NCBI RefSeq assembly: GCF_017573505.1
Contig: NZ_JAGEOJ010000007.1
Span: 248,001 to 312,000 of the forward strand
DNA: 64,000 bases
Direction: 5' to 3'
DNA from: Actinomadura barringtoniae
GTDB lineage: Bacteria; Actinomycetota; Actinomycetes; Streptosporangiales; Streptosporangiaceae
Shown here in pieces: positions 16,827-26,103 of this stretch; within the stretch, counting starts at the first letter, position 1, and each line of letters begins with the position of its first letter. The position numbers and the translations under genes are program-made. A model generated the notes under the pieces. It saw only the letters and a program-made list of their open reading frames with translations, was not told the DNA's origin and did not search any database.

Positions 16827-17423
16827 TCAGTCCAGTCCTTCGGTGTCGAGGGCGGCGCGCAGCTTGCGGCGCGCGCGGTTGAGGCGGGAGCCGACCGTGC
16901 CGTACGGGATGTCCAGAGCGACGGCGATCTCCTCGTGGCCGAGGTCGCCGAGCGCCACGAGCAGCACGACGTCGCGTTCCTTGGCCGACAGCCCGGCGAG
17001 GGCGCGGGCCAGCTGGGGCTGCATCCCTTCGGCGGTCACCCAGGTCACGACGCGTTCCTCATGGCCCGCGTCGGAACGGTCGGCGCCGACGCGGGCGAGC
17101 GCCTGGTAGCGGCGCGTCTCGGCGCGGCGGTGCTGCGCGACGAGCTTGGTGGCGATGCCGAAGAGCCACGGACGCAGCTCGCCGCGTTCGGGATCGAAGC
17201 GTCCGCGCCGCCGGAACGCGACCAGGAAGGTCTCGGCGGTCACGTCGTCGGCCGGCTGCGGGCCGAGCCGACCGGCCACGTAGCGGTAGACGGCCGCGTG
17301 GTAGCGGTCGTAGACCTCGGTGAAGCGGTCGGGGTCGCGTATGGACGCCGCGATGAGCCGCTTGCCGTCGTCCGCCGCGTTGTCGGCGGCGGCGGGCGGC
17401 GGCGCATCCGCGAGGTGGGTCAT
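16827..17423 (-). CDS. ECF sigma factor, cassette A
   Basis: This 198-residue sigma-70 family protein has region 2 at about residues 32-100 (FTEVYDRYHAAVYRYVAGRL, ADDVTAETFLVAFRR, LRPWLFGIATKLVAQHRR). Region 4 is at about 135-190 (LARALAGLSAKERDVVLLVA, then the helix-turn-helix IPYGTVGSRLNRARRKLR). It is of the same subtype as cassettes B and C. GGAGGG lies 8 bases before the ATG. It follows the MFS transporter gene by 40 bases on the same strand, and the stop is 3 bases ahead of its membrane partner. Confidence 0.93.
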   Translation of the reverse strand: MTHLADAPPPAAADNAADDGKRLIAASIRDPDRFTEVYDRYHAAVYRYVAGRLGPQPADDVTAETFLVAFRRRGRFDPERGELRPWLFGIATKLVAQHRRAETRRYQALARVGADRSDAGHEERVVTWVTAEGMQPQLARALAGLSAKERDVVLLVALGDLGHEEIAVALDIPYGTVGSRLNRARRKLRAALDTEGLD

Positions 17424-17463
17424 GGCGGAAACCCTCCAGGGTGGGGTGACCTGCTGTCACCTC

Positions 17464-18987
17464 CTACTCCGCCGCAACCTCCGTCTCCTTTCGCTCTGAC
17501 GGCACATCGTTCTGCGCGGGCGGGCGGTAGTGGCGGAAGAAGAGGGCCGCGAAGCCCGCGACCGCGAACGTCACGGCGGCGATGCTGAACGAGGCGAGCG
17601 ACATGGCGTGCACGAAGGAGTCGCGGGCGGCGTGCGCGAGCCCCGCGTCGCCGAGCCCGAGCGCCTCGCCGAGCGAGTGGCGTGCGGCGGCGGGAGCGCC
17701 GTCCGGGAGGTCGCGCGCGTAGAGGGCCGACAGGACGCTGCCGACGACCGCGACGCCGAGCGCGTTCCCGAGCTCCTGGCCCGAGTCGTTCACGGCCGAG
17801 CCGATGCCCGCGTCCTCGCGCGGCACCGCGCCCATCAGCATGTTGTACGCGGGGAGCGTGCCGAGACCCGCGCCGAACGCGAGCACGACCAGGCCGCCGA
17901 CGACCGTGAGGTAGCCGTCGCCCGGTTCGACGACGCCGATCAGCGCGAACCCGGCGGCGGTGACGGCGGTGCCGAGCGCGATCGTCCAGCGGCTGCCGAT
18001 CCTGGCGTCCACCTTTACGCACAGCCCGTTGCCCACCCCGGCGGCCACGGCGACCGGGAGCATCGCCAGCCCGGCCTCCAGCGGGTTGAAGCCGAGGACC
18101 AGCTGAAGGAATTGGGTGAGCATGAACAGCACCCCGGCGAGCGTGAAGTTGGACAGCGCGATCACGACGGCGGCGCCGCCGAACGCGCGCTTGCGGAGCA
18201 GCCCCAGGTCGAGCATCGGCTCGGGGTTGCGGTGCTGCCAGGCGACGAACGAGCCGAGCGCGGCGGCGGCGACCGTCAGCCCGCCGAGCGTGCGTACGCC
18301 GGTCCAGCCGTGCTCGGGGCCGGAGATGATCGACCAGATCAGCGCGGACATGCCGAGCGTGGACAGCAGCGCGCCGAGCAGGTCGGGGCGGCGGCGCGGC
18401 CCGCGCGACTCGGGGACCAGCGTGATGAGGCCGATCACCGCGACGGCGGCGACGGGCACGTTCACCAGGAATGCCGAGCCCCACCAGAAGTGCTGGAGCA
18501 GGAAGCCGCCGATCGTGGGCCCGGCGGCGATCGCGACGATCGATGCGGTGCCCCAGATCGCGAACGCCTTGGCCCGTTCCTCCGGGGCGAAGACCTGAGC
18601 CATGATCGACAGCGTTCCGGGCATGAGCAGGGCGCCGCCGATGCCCATCACCGCGCGCATCGCGGCGAGCATGCCGGGGCCGTCGGCGAACGCGGCCAGC
18701 AGCGAGCCGCCGCCGAAGAGCGCGAAGCCGATCAGCATCGCGCGGCGCCGCCCGTACCGGTCGCCGAGGCTGCCGGCGGTGAGCAGCAGGCCCGCGAACA
18801 GCAGCGAGTAGGCGTCGATCACCCACTGGACGTCGGACGTGCTCGCGTTCAGGTCCTTCAGCAGCGACGGGATCGCGACGTTGAGGATCGTGTTGTCCAT
18901 CACGACCACGAACACGCTGAGGCTGAGCACGGCGAGGATCTGCCAGCGGCGTGGATGGCCTTGCGGCCGGGGTTCGGGGGATTCCAT
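17464..18987 (-). CDS. MFS drug exporter, DHA2 type (14 helices)
   Basis: This 507-residue transporter begins with a cytoplasmic tail and then MDNTILNVAIPSLLKDL, the motif typical of DHA2 proteins (EmrB/QacA class). GSLGDRYGRRRAML is motif A in loop 2-3 and AGPTIGGFL is the antiporter motif C. Hydrophobic segments suggest 14 helices. It probably exports a hydrophobic drug or a metabolite using the proton gradient. It is divergent from a TetR gene with a strong operator between them, the usual arrangement of a drug-responsive exporter. Confidence 0.93.
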   Translation of the reverse strand: MESPEPRPQGHPRRWQILAVLSLSVFVVVMDNTILNVAIPSLLKDLNASTSDVQWVIDAYSLLFAGLLLTAGSLGDRYGRRRAMLIGFALFGGGSLLAAFADGPGMLAAMRAVMGIGGALLMPGTLSIMAQVFAPEERAKAFAIWGTASIVAIAAGPTIGGFLLQHFWWGSAFLVNVPVAAVAVIGLITLVPESRGPRRRPDLLGALLSTLGMSALIWSIISGPEHGWTGVRTLGGLTVAAAALGSFVAWQHRNPEPMLDLGLLRKRAFGGAAVVIALSNFTLAGVLFMLTQFLQLVLGFNPLEAGLAMLPVAVAAGVGNGLCVKVDARIGSRWTIALGTAVTAAGFALIGVVEPGDGYLTVVGGLVVLAFGAGLGTLPAYNMLMGAVPREDAGIGSAVNDSGQELGNALGVAVVGSVLSALYARDLPDGAPAAARHSLGEALGLGDAGLAHAARDSFVHAMSLASFSIAAVTFAVAGFAALFFRHYRPPAQNDVPSERKETEVAAE

Positions 18988-18999
18988 CGGAGATCACTC

Positions 19000-19037
19000 C
19001 TCGTACAGTGTTCGAGCTATCTCGCACACTGTACGAG
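19000..19037. promoter_or_regulatory. 12-bp inverted repeat operator between exporter and TetR genes
   Basis: Perfect arms CTCGTACAGTGT (19000-19011) and ACACTGTACGAG (19026-19037) flank a 14-base spacer that itself holds TCGAG...CTCGC. The element sits in the 90-bp divergent promoter region. It is the likely TetR binding site controlling both genes. Confidence 0.75.
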
Positions 19038-19077
19038 CCAAATCGCACGGTGTTCAAGTCCCGGTACTCTGTACGAC

Positions 19078-19803
19078 ATGGCACAACGAGCGGCGTCGGT
19101 ATGGACCAGGCCCCCGCGGGCCAAGCGCGAGCAGCCCACGCTCGACCGCGACCAGATCGTCGACGCGGCCATGGAACTCCTGGACGCCGAGGGCCTCGAC
19201 GGGCTCAGCATGCGGCGCCTCGGCACCAAGCTGAACTCGGGCGCCACCACGGTCTACTGGCACGTGGCGAACAAGGACGAACTGCTGGAGCTGGCCCTGG
19301 ACCGGGCGATGGCCGAGGTGACCGTGCCCGCGCCGGACGAGGAGGGCTGGCGGGCCGCCGCCACCGGCTTCGCGCACAGCCTCCGCACGATGATCCACCG
19401 CCACCCGTGGACGGTCACGCTGTTCGGCAGCGCCCCGATGATCGGCCCGAACTCGACGCGGATGGTCGACCGGCTGCTCACGCTCTTCGGACCGGCGGGC
19501 GCGGGCGCGGGCTTCTCGGGGCTCGGCCTGGAGTACGCGTGGTCGCTGCTGAACGACTGGGTCGTCGGCGCCGCCGGCAGCGAGGCCATCTGGAAGCAGG
19601 CCAACCCGGACTTCACCTGGGAGGAGTGGGTCGAGGCGTCCGCGTCCTACATGGAGCAGACCACCAGGACCAACCCGCAGGTCGTCGAGCACCAGCGCGA
19701 GGTGTGGGCGTCCAGCAACTGGGAGCAGGTCCTGGACGAGAAGTTCGCGTTCGGCCTGGACTGCCTCCTGGACGGCCTCGCCGCCCGCCTCCCCGGGAGG
19801 TAG
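19078..19803 (+). CDS. TetR family regulator of the exporter
   Basis: This 241-residue protein has an N-terminal extension, then the TetR DNA-binding domain (RDQIVDAAMELLDAEGLDGL, then LGTKLNSGATTVYWHVANKDEL). The larger ligand domain resembles TetR class C-terminal domains (RTMIHRHPWTVTLFGSAP). It is expected to repress itself and the divergent MFS exporter and to release DNA on binding the exported compound. The ATG at 19078 is the first in the frame after the operator. Confidence 0.92.
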   Translation: MAQRAASVWTRPPRAKREQPTLDRDQIVDAAMELLDAEGLDGLSMRRLGTKLNSGATTVYWHVANKDELLELALDRAMAEVTVPAPDEEGWRAAATGFAHSLRTMIHRHPWTVTLFGSAPMIGPNSTRMVDRLLTLFGPAGAGAGFSGLGLEYAWSLLNDWVVGAAGSEAIWKQANPDFTWEEWVEASASYMEQTTRTNPQVVEHQREVWASSNWEQVLDEKFAFGLDCLLDGLAARLPGR

Positions 19804-19839
19804 TGGGGAGACGGGCGGCGGCCTCGTGGATGGCTGAGG

Positions 19840-21051
19840 TCAGTCGTGGTGCGGGGTCTCGTTCGTCCAGCCCGCGCTCAGCACGATGTCCTGGTTGAGG
19901 ATGTTGCCCGGCTTCATGCCCTTCATCGAGCCACCGGCGCGGACGACGACCTCCTGGCCCGCGAGGATCCGGTACGTGCCGGGCTCCAGGATCAGCTGGT
20001 AGTCGAAGACCGTCCCGCTGCCCTCCTGCATCGTGCCTTGGGCGGCGAGACCGATGCCCGTACGGCCGCTGGCGTCCTTCACCGTGCCGATCGACCGTAC
20101 GTCCGGCATCTTGGCGAGCAGGCGGAAGACCGTCGCCCGCGCCTGCGGGGAGGCCGGCTGCTCGGTGAGGAAGTCGAAGCCGCTCATCAGATCGTTGGCT
20201 GCGCCGAGCGGCTTCCTGCCCTTGGGGCTGTTGGGGAACAGCAGCTTCTTCATCCCCTCCGGATCGTTGGCGAGCTTCTCCCGCTCCTCCCACGTGAGCT
20301 CCGCGAACGAGCACTTGCCGGTCGCGCCGACGGGCGCCTTGGGGTCGGCGCACATCTTCGCGATCTCGGCGGCCGCCTTCCGCTTCTTCGCCGGCGTGGT
20401 CGTCTCGCTCTGCCAGCCCCCGGGACCCACCCCGTAGGTGCCGCCCGACTTGGTGCTGAGCGTCGCCCAGTGATCGTTCGACCAGGCCCTGAACGTGGTC
20501 GGCGACCCGTCCTTGCGCCACGCGGCGACGTCCGCCGGAGTGAGCGGCCGCGCGCCACGGTCGCGCGCGTACAGAACGTCCGGGTCCTTGTCCGAGCGCG
20601 ACTTCCAGTCGTCCCAGAAGTCGCTGTAGCCGAGCACGCTGTAGCTGCCGCCGCCCTTGCGCGCCTTGACCTGGTACGCCTGGCCGTCGTACCGCTTGAC
20701 CCGCCAGAACCGGCCCACCGGCTCCTTGGCCGCGTGCTCGGCGGCGGCGAGCAGGATCCGTTCCGCGGGCAGCTCGGTGGCCCGCGGGTTCGCGCCGGGC
20801 GGAGACTTGACCGCGCCGCCGCCTCCCCCGACCGTGGCGATCGCGACCGCCGCTGCGGCCGCGGCGGCGACCATGCCGAGGCCGATTCCGATCCGCAGCC
20901 GCGGCAGGCCTCTCCGCTCGCGCTTCGCGCGCCGGGCGGCCATCTCGTCGCCGTTCATCAGGCGGTCCAGCCCGGCGCGGCCGGCCTGGGTCACCTCCGC
21001 CGACGGCCCGCCTTCGTCGAGCAGCTCGGCGGCCATCATGACCTCATCCAT
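19840..21051 (-). CDS. CU044_5270-type membrane protein, cassette B
   Basis: This is the largest of the five copies, 403 residues, starting MDEVMMAAELLDEG. A basic segment precedes the membrane helix (about 60-80, LGMVAAAAAAAVAIAT). The outside domain carries RILLAAAEHAA, RFWRVKRYDG, LILEPGTYRILAGQ and the closing GWTNETP. The ATG at 21051 overlaps the end of the sigma gene by 8 bases, so the pair is coupled. Length differences from the other copies come mainly from the middle of the outside domain, which may reflect a different signal. Confidence 0.85.
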   Translation of the reverse strand: MDEVMMAAELLDEGGPSAEVTQAGRAGLDRLMNGDEMAARRAKRERRGLPRLRIGIGLGMVAAAAAAAVAIATVGGGGGAVKSPPGANPRATELPAERILLAAAEHAAKEPVGRFWRVKRYDGQAYQVKARKGGGSYSVLGYSDFWDDWKSRSDKDPDVLYARDRGARPLTPADVAAWRKDGSPTTFRAWSNDHWATLSTKSGGTYGVGPGGWQSETTTPAKKRKAAAEIAKMCADPKAPVGATGKCSFAELTWEEREKLANDPEGMKKLLFPNSPKGRKPLGAANDLMSGFDFLTEQPASPQARATVFRLLAKMPDVRSIGTVKDASGRTGIGLAAQGTMQEGSGTVFDYQLILEPGTYRILAGQEVVVRAGGSMKGMKPGNILNQDIVLSAGWTNETPHHD

Positions 21052-21649
21052 GGGACTTCCCCTCGTGCGCATGTGTGGGATCGGTCCCGCCCAATGCCTC
21101 CCGCAGCTTCTTTCGAGCCCGGTTCATCCGGGATCCGACGGTGCCGCCGGGGATCTCCAGCGCCTGCGCGACCTCGGTGTAGCCCAGGCCGCCCAGCGCG
21201 ACGAGCAGGAGAACGTCGCGGTCGCCGTCGGGGAGCGCGGCAAGCGCGCCGGCCAGCTGCGGCCGGATGCCCTCCGCGGTCACCTTGGCGGCGACGACGT
21301 CCTCGTGCCCGCCCGCCGGGCCGTCGGCGCCGACGCGGGAGAGCGCCGCGTACCGGCGGCTCTCGTCGCGCCGGTGCTGACCGACCAGGTTCGTGGCGAT
21401 CCCGTACAGCCACGGCCGCACCGCGCCGCGCGCCGGGTCGAACCGGTCGCGCCTGCGGAACGCGGCGTAGAACGTCTCGGCCGCGATGTCGTCGGCGACG
21501 TCGCGGCCGAGACGCGCGGCCACATAGCGGTAGATCTCGGCGAAGTACCTGTCGTAGATCTCGGCGAATCGATCGGGCTCATGCCAGGAACGCTCGATCA
21601 CCGCGGCGTCGTCGTCGTGCGTGGAGACGACGCCGGGGGGAGCGGTCAT
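21044..21649 (-). CDS. ECF sigma factor, cassette B
   Basis: This 201-residue ECF sigma factor has region 2 with FAEIYDRYFAEIYRYVAARL and VRPWLYGIATNLVGQHRR. Region 4 has LAALPDGDRDVLLLVALGGL and IPGGTVGSRMNRARKKLREA. The ATG at 21649 is chosen since GGAG lies 6 bases upstream; the same GGAGCCACG-start-GACCGCTCCCCC layout occurs in cassette C, marking them as recent duplicates. The gene lies close behind the S8 protease gene (under 90 bases) on the same strand, so partial read-through from the protease is possible. Confidence 0.93.
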   Translation of the reverse strand: MTAPPGVVSTHDDDAAVIERSWHEPDRFAEIYDRYFAEIYRYVAARLGRDVADDIAAETFYAAFRRRDRFDPARGAVRPWLYGIATNLVGQHRRDESRRYAALSRVGADGPAGGHEDVVAAKVTAEGIRPQLAGALAALPDGDRDVLLLVALGGLGYTEVAQALEIPGGTVGSRMNRARKKLREALGGTDPTHAHEGKSHG

Positions 21650-21737
21650 CCGTGGCTCCATGTCATGTCCGGCCCTTCTGAGGCGAATGGCGGTCACCTC
21701 TACTCAGTCCGGGCGCCCGATCTTCTTCACGGACCGA

Positions 21738-24700
21738 TCATCGAACCAGATACGCCCTGATGATCCGCTGGTCGATCGCGCTGCCGCCCGCGTCCTGGGC
21801 GGCGACGCGCACGGACACGTACTGCCCCTTCACCGGAGCCGGCATCGGCGCCGAGAAGCGGCCGCCGCCGAGGGCCTTGACCGCCACGGCACCCCAGGTC
21901 TTGCCGTCGTCCACGGACGTCCACAACCTGAGCCCGGTGACCTTGGCCGTGCCGCTGCCCGCCACGCGCGCGACCGAGAAGACCGCGGGCTTGCCGGACG
22001 GCTGGTTGCGCAGGTCGAGGCCGAGGTCGTAGTCCACCGACAGCAGCGGGACCGGCGTCGCGCCGAGGCCCGCCGGGGCGGGCGTACGGAACGACCACGT
22101 GGTCGAGCTCCGCACCGACGTCGAGGTGAACTTCGAGGCGTCCACGTCGTACTTCAGCCGGAACGTCCTGGCCTTCTGCGGAACGTTGAAACGCCAGGTC
22201 GGCCGGACGCCGGAACCGACCTGCTTGCCGTCGGCCGTGAGGACGACCTTTCGGCTGAGCAGGTCGTCGCTGGTGTCGTTGAAGTAGCCGCAGTCGAACC
22301 CGTCCGTGCGCGCCTGCAGATCGACGATGCTGTACTGCAGCACGCCGCGGCTGCGGGTGGTCGGCAGCGGCTGGCAGCCGCTCGGCGAGGACGCCTTGAC
22401 CGAGTACGGGCCGGGCCGGAGCACCTGCCGTCCCCAGGTCTGCGTGACGGTCTTGCCCGCCTTGTAGTCGACGAACGGCAGCTGGTCGACCCAGGGAGCG
22501 AGCGCCTTGGGGAACGCCTCATCCAGCCACATGACGCCCTTGTGCGCCGACAGGTAGTCGGTGCGCACCGACCCCGCCGGGACATCGGGAGCCGACGACT
22601 CGTAGTCGAACATGCCGTCCGGAGTGACCGCGTACTTCTTCTCGCCGACAGCCTTGGTCGTGTCGCCGTTGAACGCCGCGAACCGCTGCTGGATGCGGGC
22701 GAACTTCGCGCGGTCCGCAGGGGTCACCGTGTGCACGGGATTCGCCGGGAGGCGGTCGCCCAGCGGCTCGACCAGGTTGTACAGCTCGCCCGGCGCGGAC
22801 AGCTCGAAGAGCCCGTACGGGTGGAACGCACCCGTCGTCGCGGGCCCGCTCGGCTGGACGTAGACCTTCTCCTTGCCGGGGTTCCAGGTGTAGACGCCCT
22901 CACCCCAGATCGCCTGGCGGTTGAGGCGCGCGTAGTCGACACCGGCCATGAGCGTCGTCGCCTTCCGGTCGGCGACCCTGGCCCCGGCCTCCTTGGCGTT
23001 GGCCGCGTCGAGCGTCACCGTCGTGTCCTTGTCGACCACGACCTCGGGAGAGCCGGTCAGCGCCGAACGGCGCGCGTCCGGGTTGTCGTCGTAGACCGTG
23101 CCGAGGACGCTGTAGCGCCCGGCGGGCACGCGAATCGTGCCGGGAGCGTCCACAGCCTGTGCATAGACGGCGACGTCGGAAAGGTTGACCACAGTCGCGG
23201 ACGCGCTCATCTTCCCGTCGGCCGTACCTGGCAACGGCGTCGCCTTGAGCGTGAGGTCGAAGCTGGGCGGCTCGACGTAGAACGACACGGGCGTACGCGA
23301 GGTCGCCCTGCCCGCCTTGGCGACCACCTCGGCCGTGTAGAGCCCGGGCTTGGACGCGAGCTTGGCCGCGTCCACCTTCAGGGCGGTGGAAACGTTTCCG
23401 CCCGCCGGGACGGTCAGCTGCGAGGCCGACAGTGCCGCGGCCCCCGCCGTCGTACGCCCCTGCCGGTCGATGACCCGCACCGACAGCGCCAGCTTCACGG
23501 CCGTCTTGGAAGACGTTCCCCAGCCGAGCCTGGTCGTCAGCGGCGCGTATTTCGGATAGGAGGCCGTCCCGAGATGGGGCGCGGCCTGATGCGAGATCAC
23601 CGTTCCCTTGATGGCCGCCGCGACGTCCAGACGGCCCGCCCCCACCTCGAACGCGTCACCCTTCACCCGGGCCGCCGAGCCGACGATCGCGGCCTTGAGC
23701 TGCGGCCCCTTCCACGCCGGATGCTGCTGCGCGAGCAGCGCGACCGCGCCCGCGACGTGCGGCGTGGCCATCGACGTGCCCGACGCCGCCGTGTAGCGCG
23801 CGTTCACCGGGTCGCCCATCTGGGTGCCCTTGGCCCGCGCCGCGACGATGTTCACCCCGGGCGCGACGATCTCGGGCTTGGCCGCGTACCGTCCGGCTCG
23901 CGGCCCCCGGCTGGAGAAGCCGGCCAGCCGATCCTGCCCGTCCACAGCCCCGACCGTCAGGGCCGCGTCCGCCGAACCCGGCGAGTCGATCGACGAGATC
24001 GCCCCGTCGTTGCCCGCCGCCGTCACGAACAGCGTGCCGTGCTGCGCCGAGAGCTTGTTCAGCGCCGTCGACAGCGGATCGGTCCCATCGCTCGGCATCC
24101 CGCCGAGGCTCATGTTGACGACCCTGGCCCGCGTCGCCGCCCACTCCATGCCCGCGATCACACTGGAGTCGTCGCCCTCACCGTTGTCGTCGAGCACCTT
24201 CCCGACCAGCAGATTCGCACCAGGCGCGACACCCTTTCTTTCTCCACCCGCCGCAGCCCCGGTCCCCGCGATCGTCGCGGCGACATGCGTCCCATGCCCG
24301 AACCGATCGACGACGTCCTTAGCCTTCGAGAAGTTCTTGGTCTCCCCGATCCGCCCCTTCAGATCCGGATGAGTCGCGTCGACCCCGGTGTCCAGCACCG
24401 CGACCTTGACGCCCTTGCCCGTCACCCCGGCCCGCCAGGCCGCCGGAGCCCCGATCTGCCCCAGATTCCGATCCAGCTTCACCGCGGTCGCCTTGACCTT
24501 GCGATCCAGCCACACGTGCCGCACGCCCCGCTGCCCGAGCACCGACGCGAGCCGTACGGCCTGCCCCCGAGGCTGCCGCGCCGCGACCGCACCGATGCTC
24601 GGCAGGTCACGCGTCTCCCGCACCGTCGCGGCCAGCGCCCGCGCGCCCGCCTCCCGCTGAACGATCAGCGGCAGCTCCTTCGCGTGCGCGTCGTCGTACC

Positions 24701-25046
24701 CCTGCGAGATCAGCGTCGTCACATCGAACAGAGCCGGGTCAATGATCTTCCCGACCCGCGACGCCATGTCCGCCGGCGTCACCACCACGTGCCCGTCCGG
24801 CCGGATCGCCTTGCTGAAGAGCTTGTTCGACCGCCCCTTCCCCGGCGTGACCGACACCAGCGGCGGCCGCCCCTTCACCGTCCGCACCTTCACCACGTCG
24901 CCGGTCAGCAACGTCACCGTCCACGACCTGCCGACCGGCAACCCCGCCGCAGCCGTGGCCGCCCCCGCCACCTGCGACGGAATCGCGACCACGCCTCCGG
25001 CAACGACCAGCCCGAGCAACGCCCGGCCCGTTCTCCCACGTCTCAT
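21738..25046 (-). CDS. Secreted S8 family subtilisin-like serine protease, 1102 residues
   Basis: A Sec signal peptide is clear (MRRGRTGRALLGLVVAGGVV, cleavage near SQVAGAA). A ~170-residue propeptide-like region and the S8 catalytic domain follow: Asp219 in VAVLDTGVDATHPDL, His251 in FGHGTHVAATIAG, oxyanion Asn346 in TAAGN and Ser425 in ASGTSMATPHVAG. The remaining ~600 residues are beta-rich domains (NEW-type and others) probably for substrate or wall contact. The ATG at 25046 follows AGAGGAG. It sits between sigma cassettes C and B on the same strand, and its upstream region carries a promoter-like element nearly identical to that before cassette E, suggesting ECF control. Confidence 0.95.
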   Translation of the reverse strand: MRRGRTGRALLGLVVAGGVVAIPSQVAGAATAAAGLPVGRSWTVTLLTGDVVKVRTVKGRPPLVSVTPGKGRSNKLFSKAIRPDGHVVVTPADMASRVGKIIDPALFDVTTLISQGYDDAHAKELPLIVQREAGARALAATVRETRDLPSIGAVAARQPRGQAVRLASVLGQRGVRHVWLDRKVKATAVKLDRNLGQIGAPAAWRAGVTGKGVKVAVLDTGVDATHPDLKGRIGETKNFSKAKDVVDRFGHGTHVAATIAGTGAAAGGERKGVAPGANLLVGKVLDDNGEGDDSSVIAGMEWAATRARVVNMSLGGMPSDGTDPLSTALNKLSAQHGTLFVTAAGNDGAISSIDSPGSADAALTVGAVDGQDRLAGFSSRGPRAGRYAAKPEIVAPGVNIVAARAKGTQMGDPVNARYTAASGTSMATPHVAGAVALLAQQHPAWKGPQLKAAIVGSAARVKGDAFEVGAGRLDVAAAIKGTVISHQAAPHLGTASYPKYAPLTTRLGWGTSSKTAVKLALSVRVIDRQGRTTAGAAALSASQLTVPAGGNVSTALKVDAAKLASKPGLYTAEVVAKAGRATSRTPVSFYVEPPSFDLTLKATPLPGTADGKMSASATVVNLSDVAVYAQAVDAPGTIRVPAGRYSVLGTVYDDNPDARRSALTGSPEVVVDKDTTVTLDAANAKEAGARVADRKATTLMAGVDYARLNRQAIWGEGVYTWNPGKEKVYVQPSGPATTGAFHPYGLFELSAPGELYNLVEPLGDRLPANPVHTVTPADRAKFARIQQRFAAFNGDTTKAVGEKKYAVTPDGMFDYESSAPDVPAGSVRTDYLSAHKGVMWLDEAFPKALAPWVDQLPFVDYKAGKTVTQTWGRQVLRPGPYSVKASSPSGCQPLPTTRSRGVLQYSIVDLQARTDGFDCGYFNDTSDDLLSRKVVLTADGKQVGSGVRPTWRFNVPQKARTFRLKYDVDASKFTSTSVRSSTTWSFRTPAPAGLGATPVPLLSVDYDLGLDLRNQPSGKPAVFSVARVAGSGTAKVTGLRLWTSVDDGKTWGAVAVKALGGGRFSAPMPAPVKGQYVSVRVAAQDAGGSAIDQRIIRAYLVR

Positions 25047-25118
25047 TCGGACTCCTCTGCTTTCACTGCCGCCACTAGTGATCACCCGCAACAGCGATTC
25101 GCCTTCACGCAGAGAACT

Positions 25119-25142
25119 CCAAGATCACCCCGCCTTCTTACA
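25119..25142 (-). promoter_or_regulatory. Putative ECF promoter element upstream of the S8 protease
   Basis: Read on the minus strand, TGTAAGAAGG is followed by GATCT, GG and then GTT, the same order and almost the same spacing as the element at 35669 before cassette E. TGTAAGAA-N17-GTT would be a -35/-10 like arrangement. It is 73-97 bases before the protease start codon, leaving room for a leader. No transcript data support it. Confidence 0.5.
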
Positions 25143-25149
25143 GCCGGCC

Positions 25150-26103
25150 TCAGGAGGCGGCGGGAACGCGGGGCCGCTCGTCGGTCCAGCCGACCTCCAG
25201 ATAGACGTTCGAGTAGTAGGTCCTGCCCCTCGCGTCTCTCGCCGTTTCGCTGAGGAGCTGCGAGGTCGCCGGATCGACCACGACCCGGTTCTGCCCGGCC
25301 TTGCCGAATCGCAGCTCGTTGCCCTCCCTGCCTCGCTCGTCCCGGACGACGCCGCCGCTCTTGACACCGGGCCTGGACGCCAGGGCACGGAAGGCGGCGG
25401 CACGCGCCGCGGGCGGAGCGGGCGCCTGGGCCAGCATCTGGGTCAGGAGGCCGTCGGTGAAGGACTGGACATCGGTCTCACGCCACTTGGGAGAGATCTT
25501 GGAAGCGATCCCGTGCGCCCACGTCACGATGCCCCGCGGGGTCGTCGGGAGGGACCGCAGCTCGGCGAGCGTGAAGCCCTGGTCGGAGATCTCGAACGGC
25601 CGGGGGGACCGGAGCGGCCCGGAGAGCCACGCCTGGCCCGCCGCGCTGCCGGTCAGATTCCTCATCCCCTGCCGGTAGACGCCGTCCTTTCCGTACCAGC
25701 TGACGTTGAGCTGGGCGCCCGCGATGTTGGTGCGGATCGCGCTCACCCGCCAGTAGGCGCCGTCGGTGGCCGGACGCCGTTCGGCGGAGGTCGCGGCCGC
25801 CAGCAGCACCTGCCGCGCCGTCGCGTACGCGATCGGCTGCGGACCGGCCGACGGAGCGCCCGTACGCGGACTCGGATGGCCGGGCTCTTCGGGGGTGACG
25901 GGACCGGCCTGGGTGAAGACCATGACGGCTGCGGCGCCCATGGCGGCGACGCCGACGACCGGGCCAAGGCGGAGGCGCAGGTGGGGGCGGCGGCGGGGTG
26001 GTGGTGCGTCCTCGGTCAGGCGGGCGCGGGCTGCGGCTACTGCGTGCGGGGTCGGGGCGGGTGGGTCGCCGAAGAGGTCGCGGAGTTCGGTCAGTTCGTT
26101 CAT
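25150..26103 (-). CDS. CU044_5270-type membrane protein, cassette C
   Basis: This 317-residue protein starts MNELTELRDLFGDPPAPTPH, with a basic stretch before the membrane helix (about 46-63, GPVVGVAAMGAAAVMVF). The outside domain includes ARQVLLAAATSAERRP, AYWRVSAIRTN, SWYGKDGVY, DPATSQLLSET and a closing VGWTDERP. It is closely related to the copy in cassette D, sharing WYGKDG and FRALASRPGVK-type blocks. Its ATG overlaps the sigma stop by 4 bases. The likely role is membrane control of the paired sigma factor. Confidence 0.86.
   Translation of the reverse strand: MNELTELRDLFGDPPAPTPHAVAAARARLTEDAPPPRRRPHLRLRLGPVVGVAAMGAAAVMVFTQAGPVTPEEPGHPSPRTGAPSAGPQPIAYATARQVLLAAATSAERRPATDGAYWRVSAIRTNIAGAQLNVSWYGKDGVYRQGMRNLTGSAAGQAWLSGPLRSPRPFEISDQGFTLAELRSLPTTPRGIVTWAHGIASKISPKWRETDVQSFTDGLLTQMLAQAPAPPAARAAAFRALASRPGVKSGGVVRDERGREGNELRFGKAGQNRVVVDPATSQLLSETARDARGRTYYSNVYLEVGWTDERPRVPAAS

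Noticed and set aside
17530..19077. Upstream extension of the TetR frame across the MFS gene
   Set aside because: Arg/His/Asp-rich antisense shadow; the TetR domain begins just after the ATG at 19078.
21621..25253. 1210-residue open frame antisense to the S8 protease
   Set aside because: Arg/Pro/His-rich composition without motifs; the sense strand has signal peptide and full catalytic triad.
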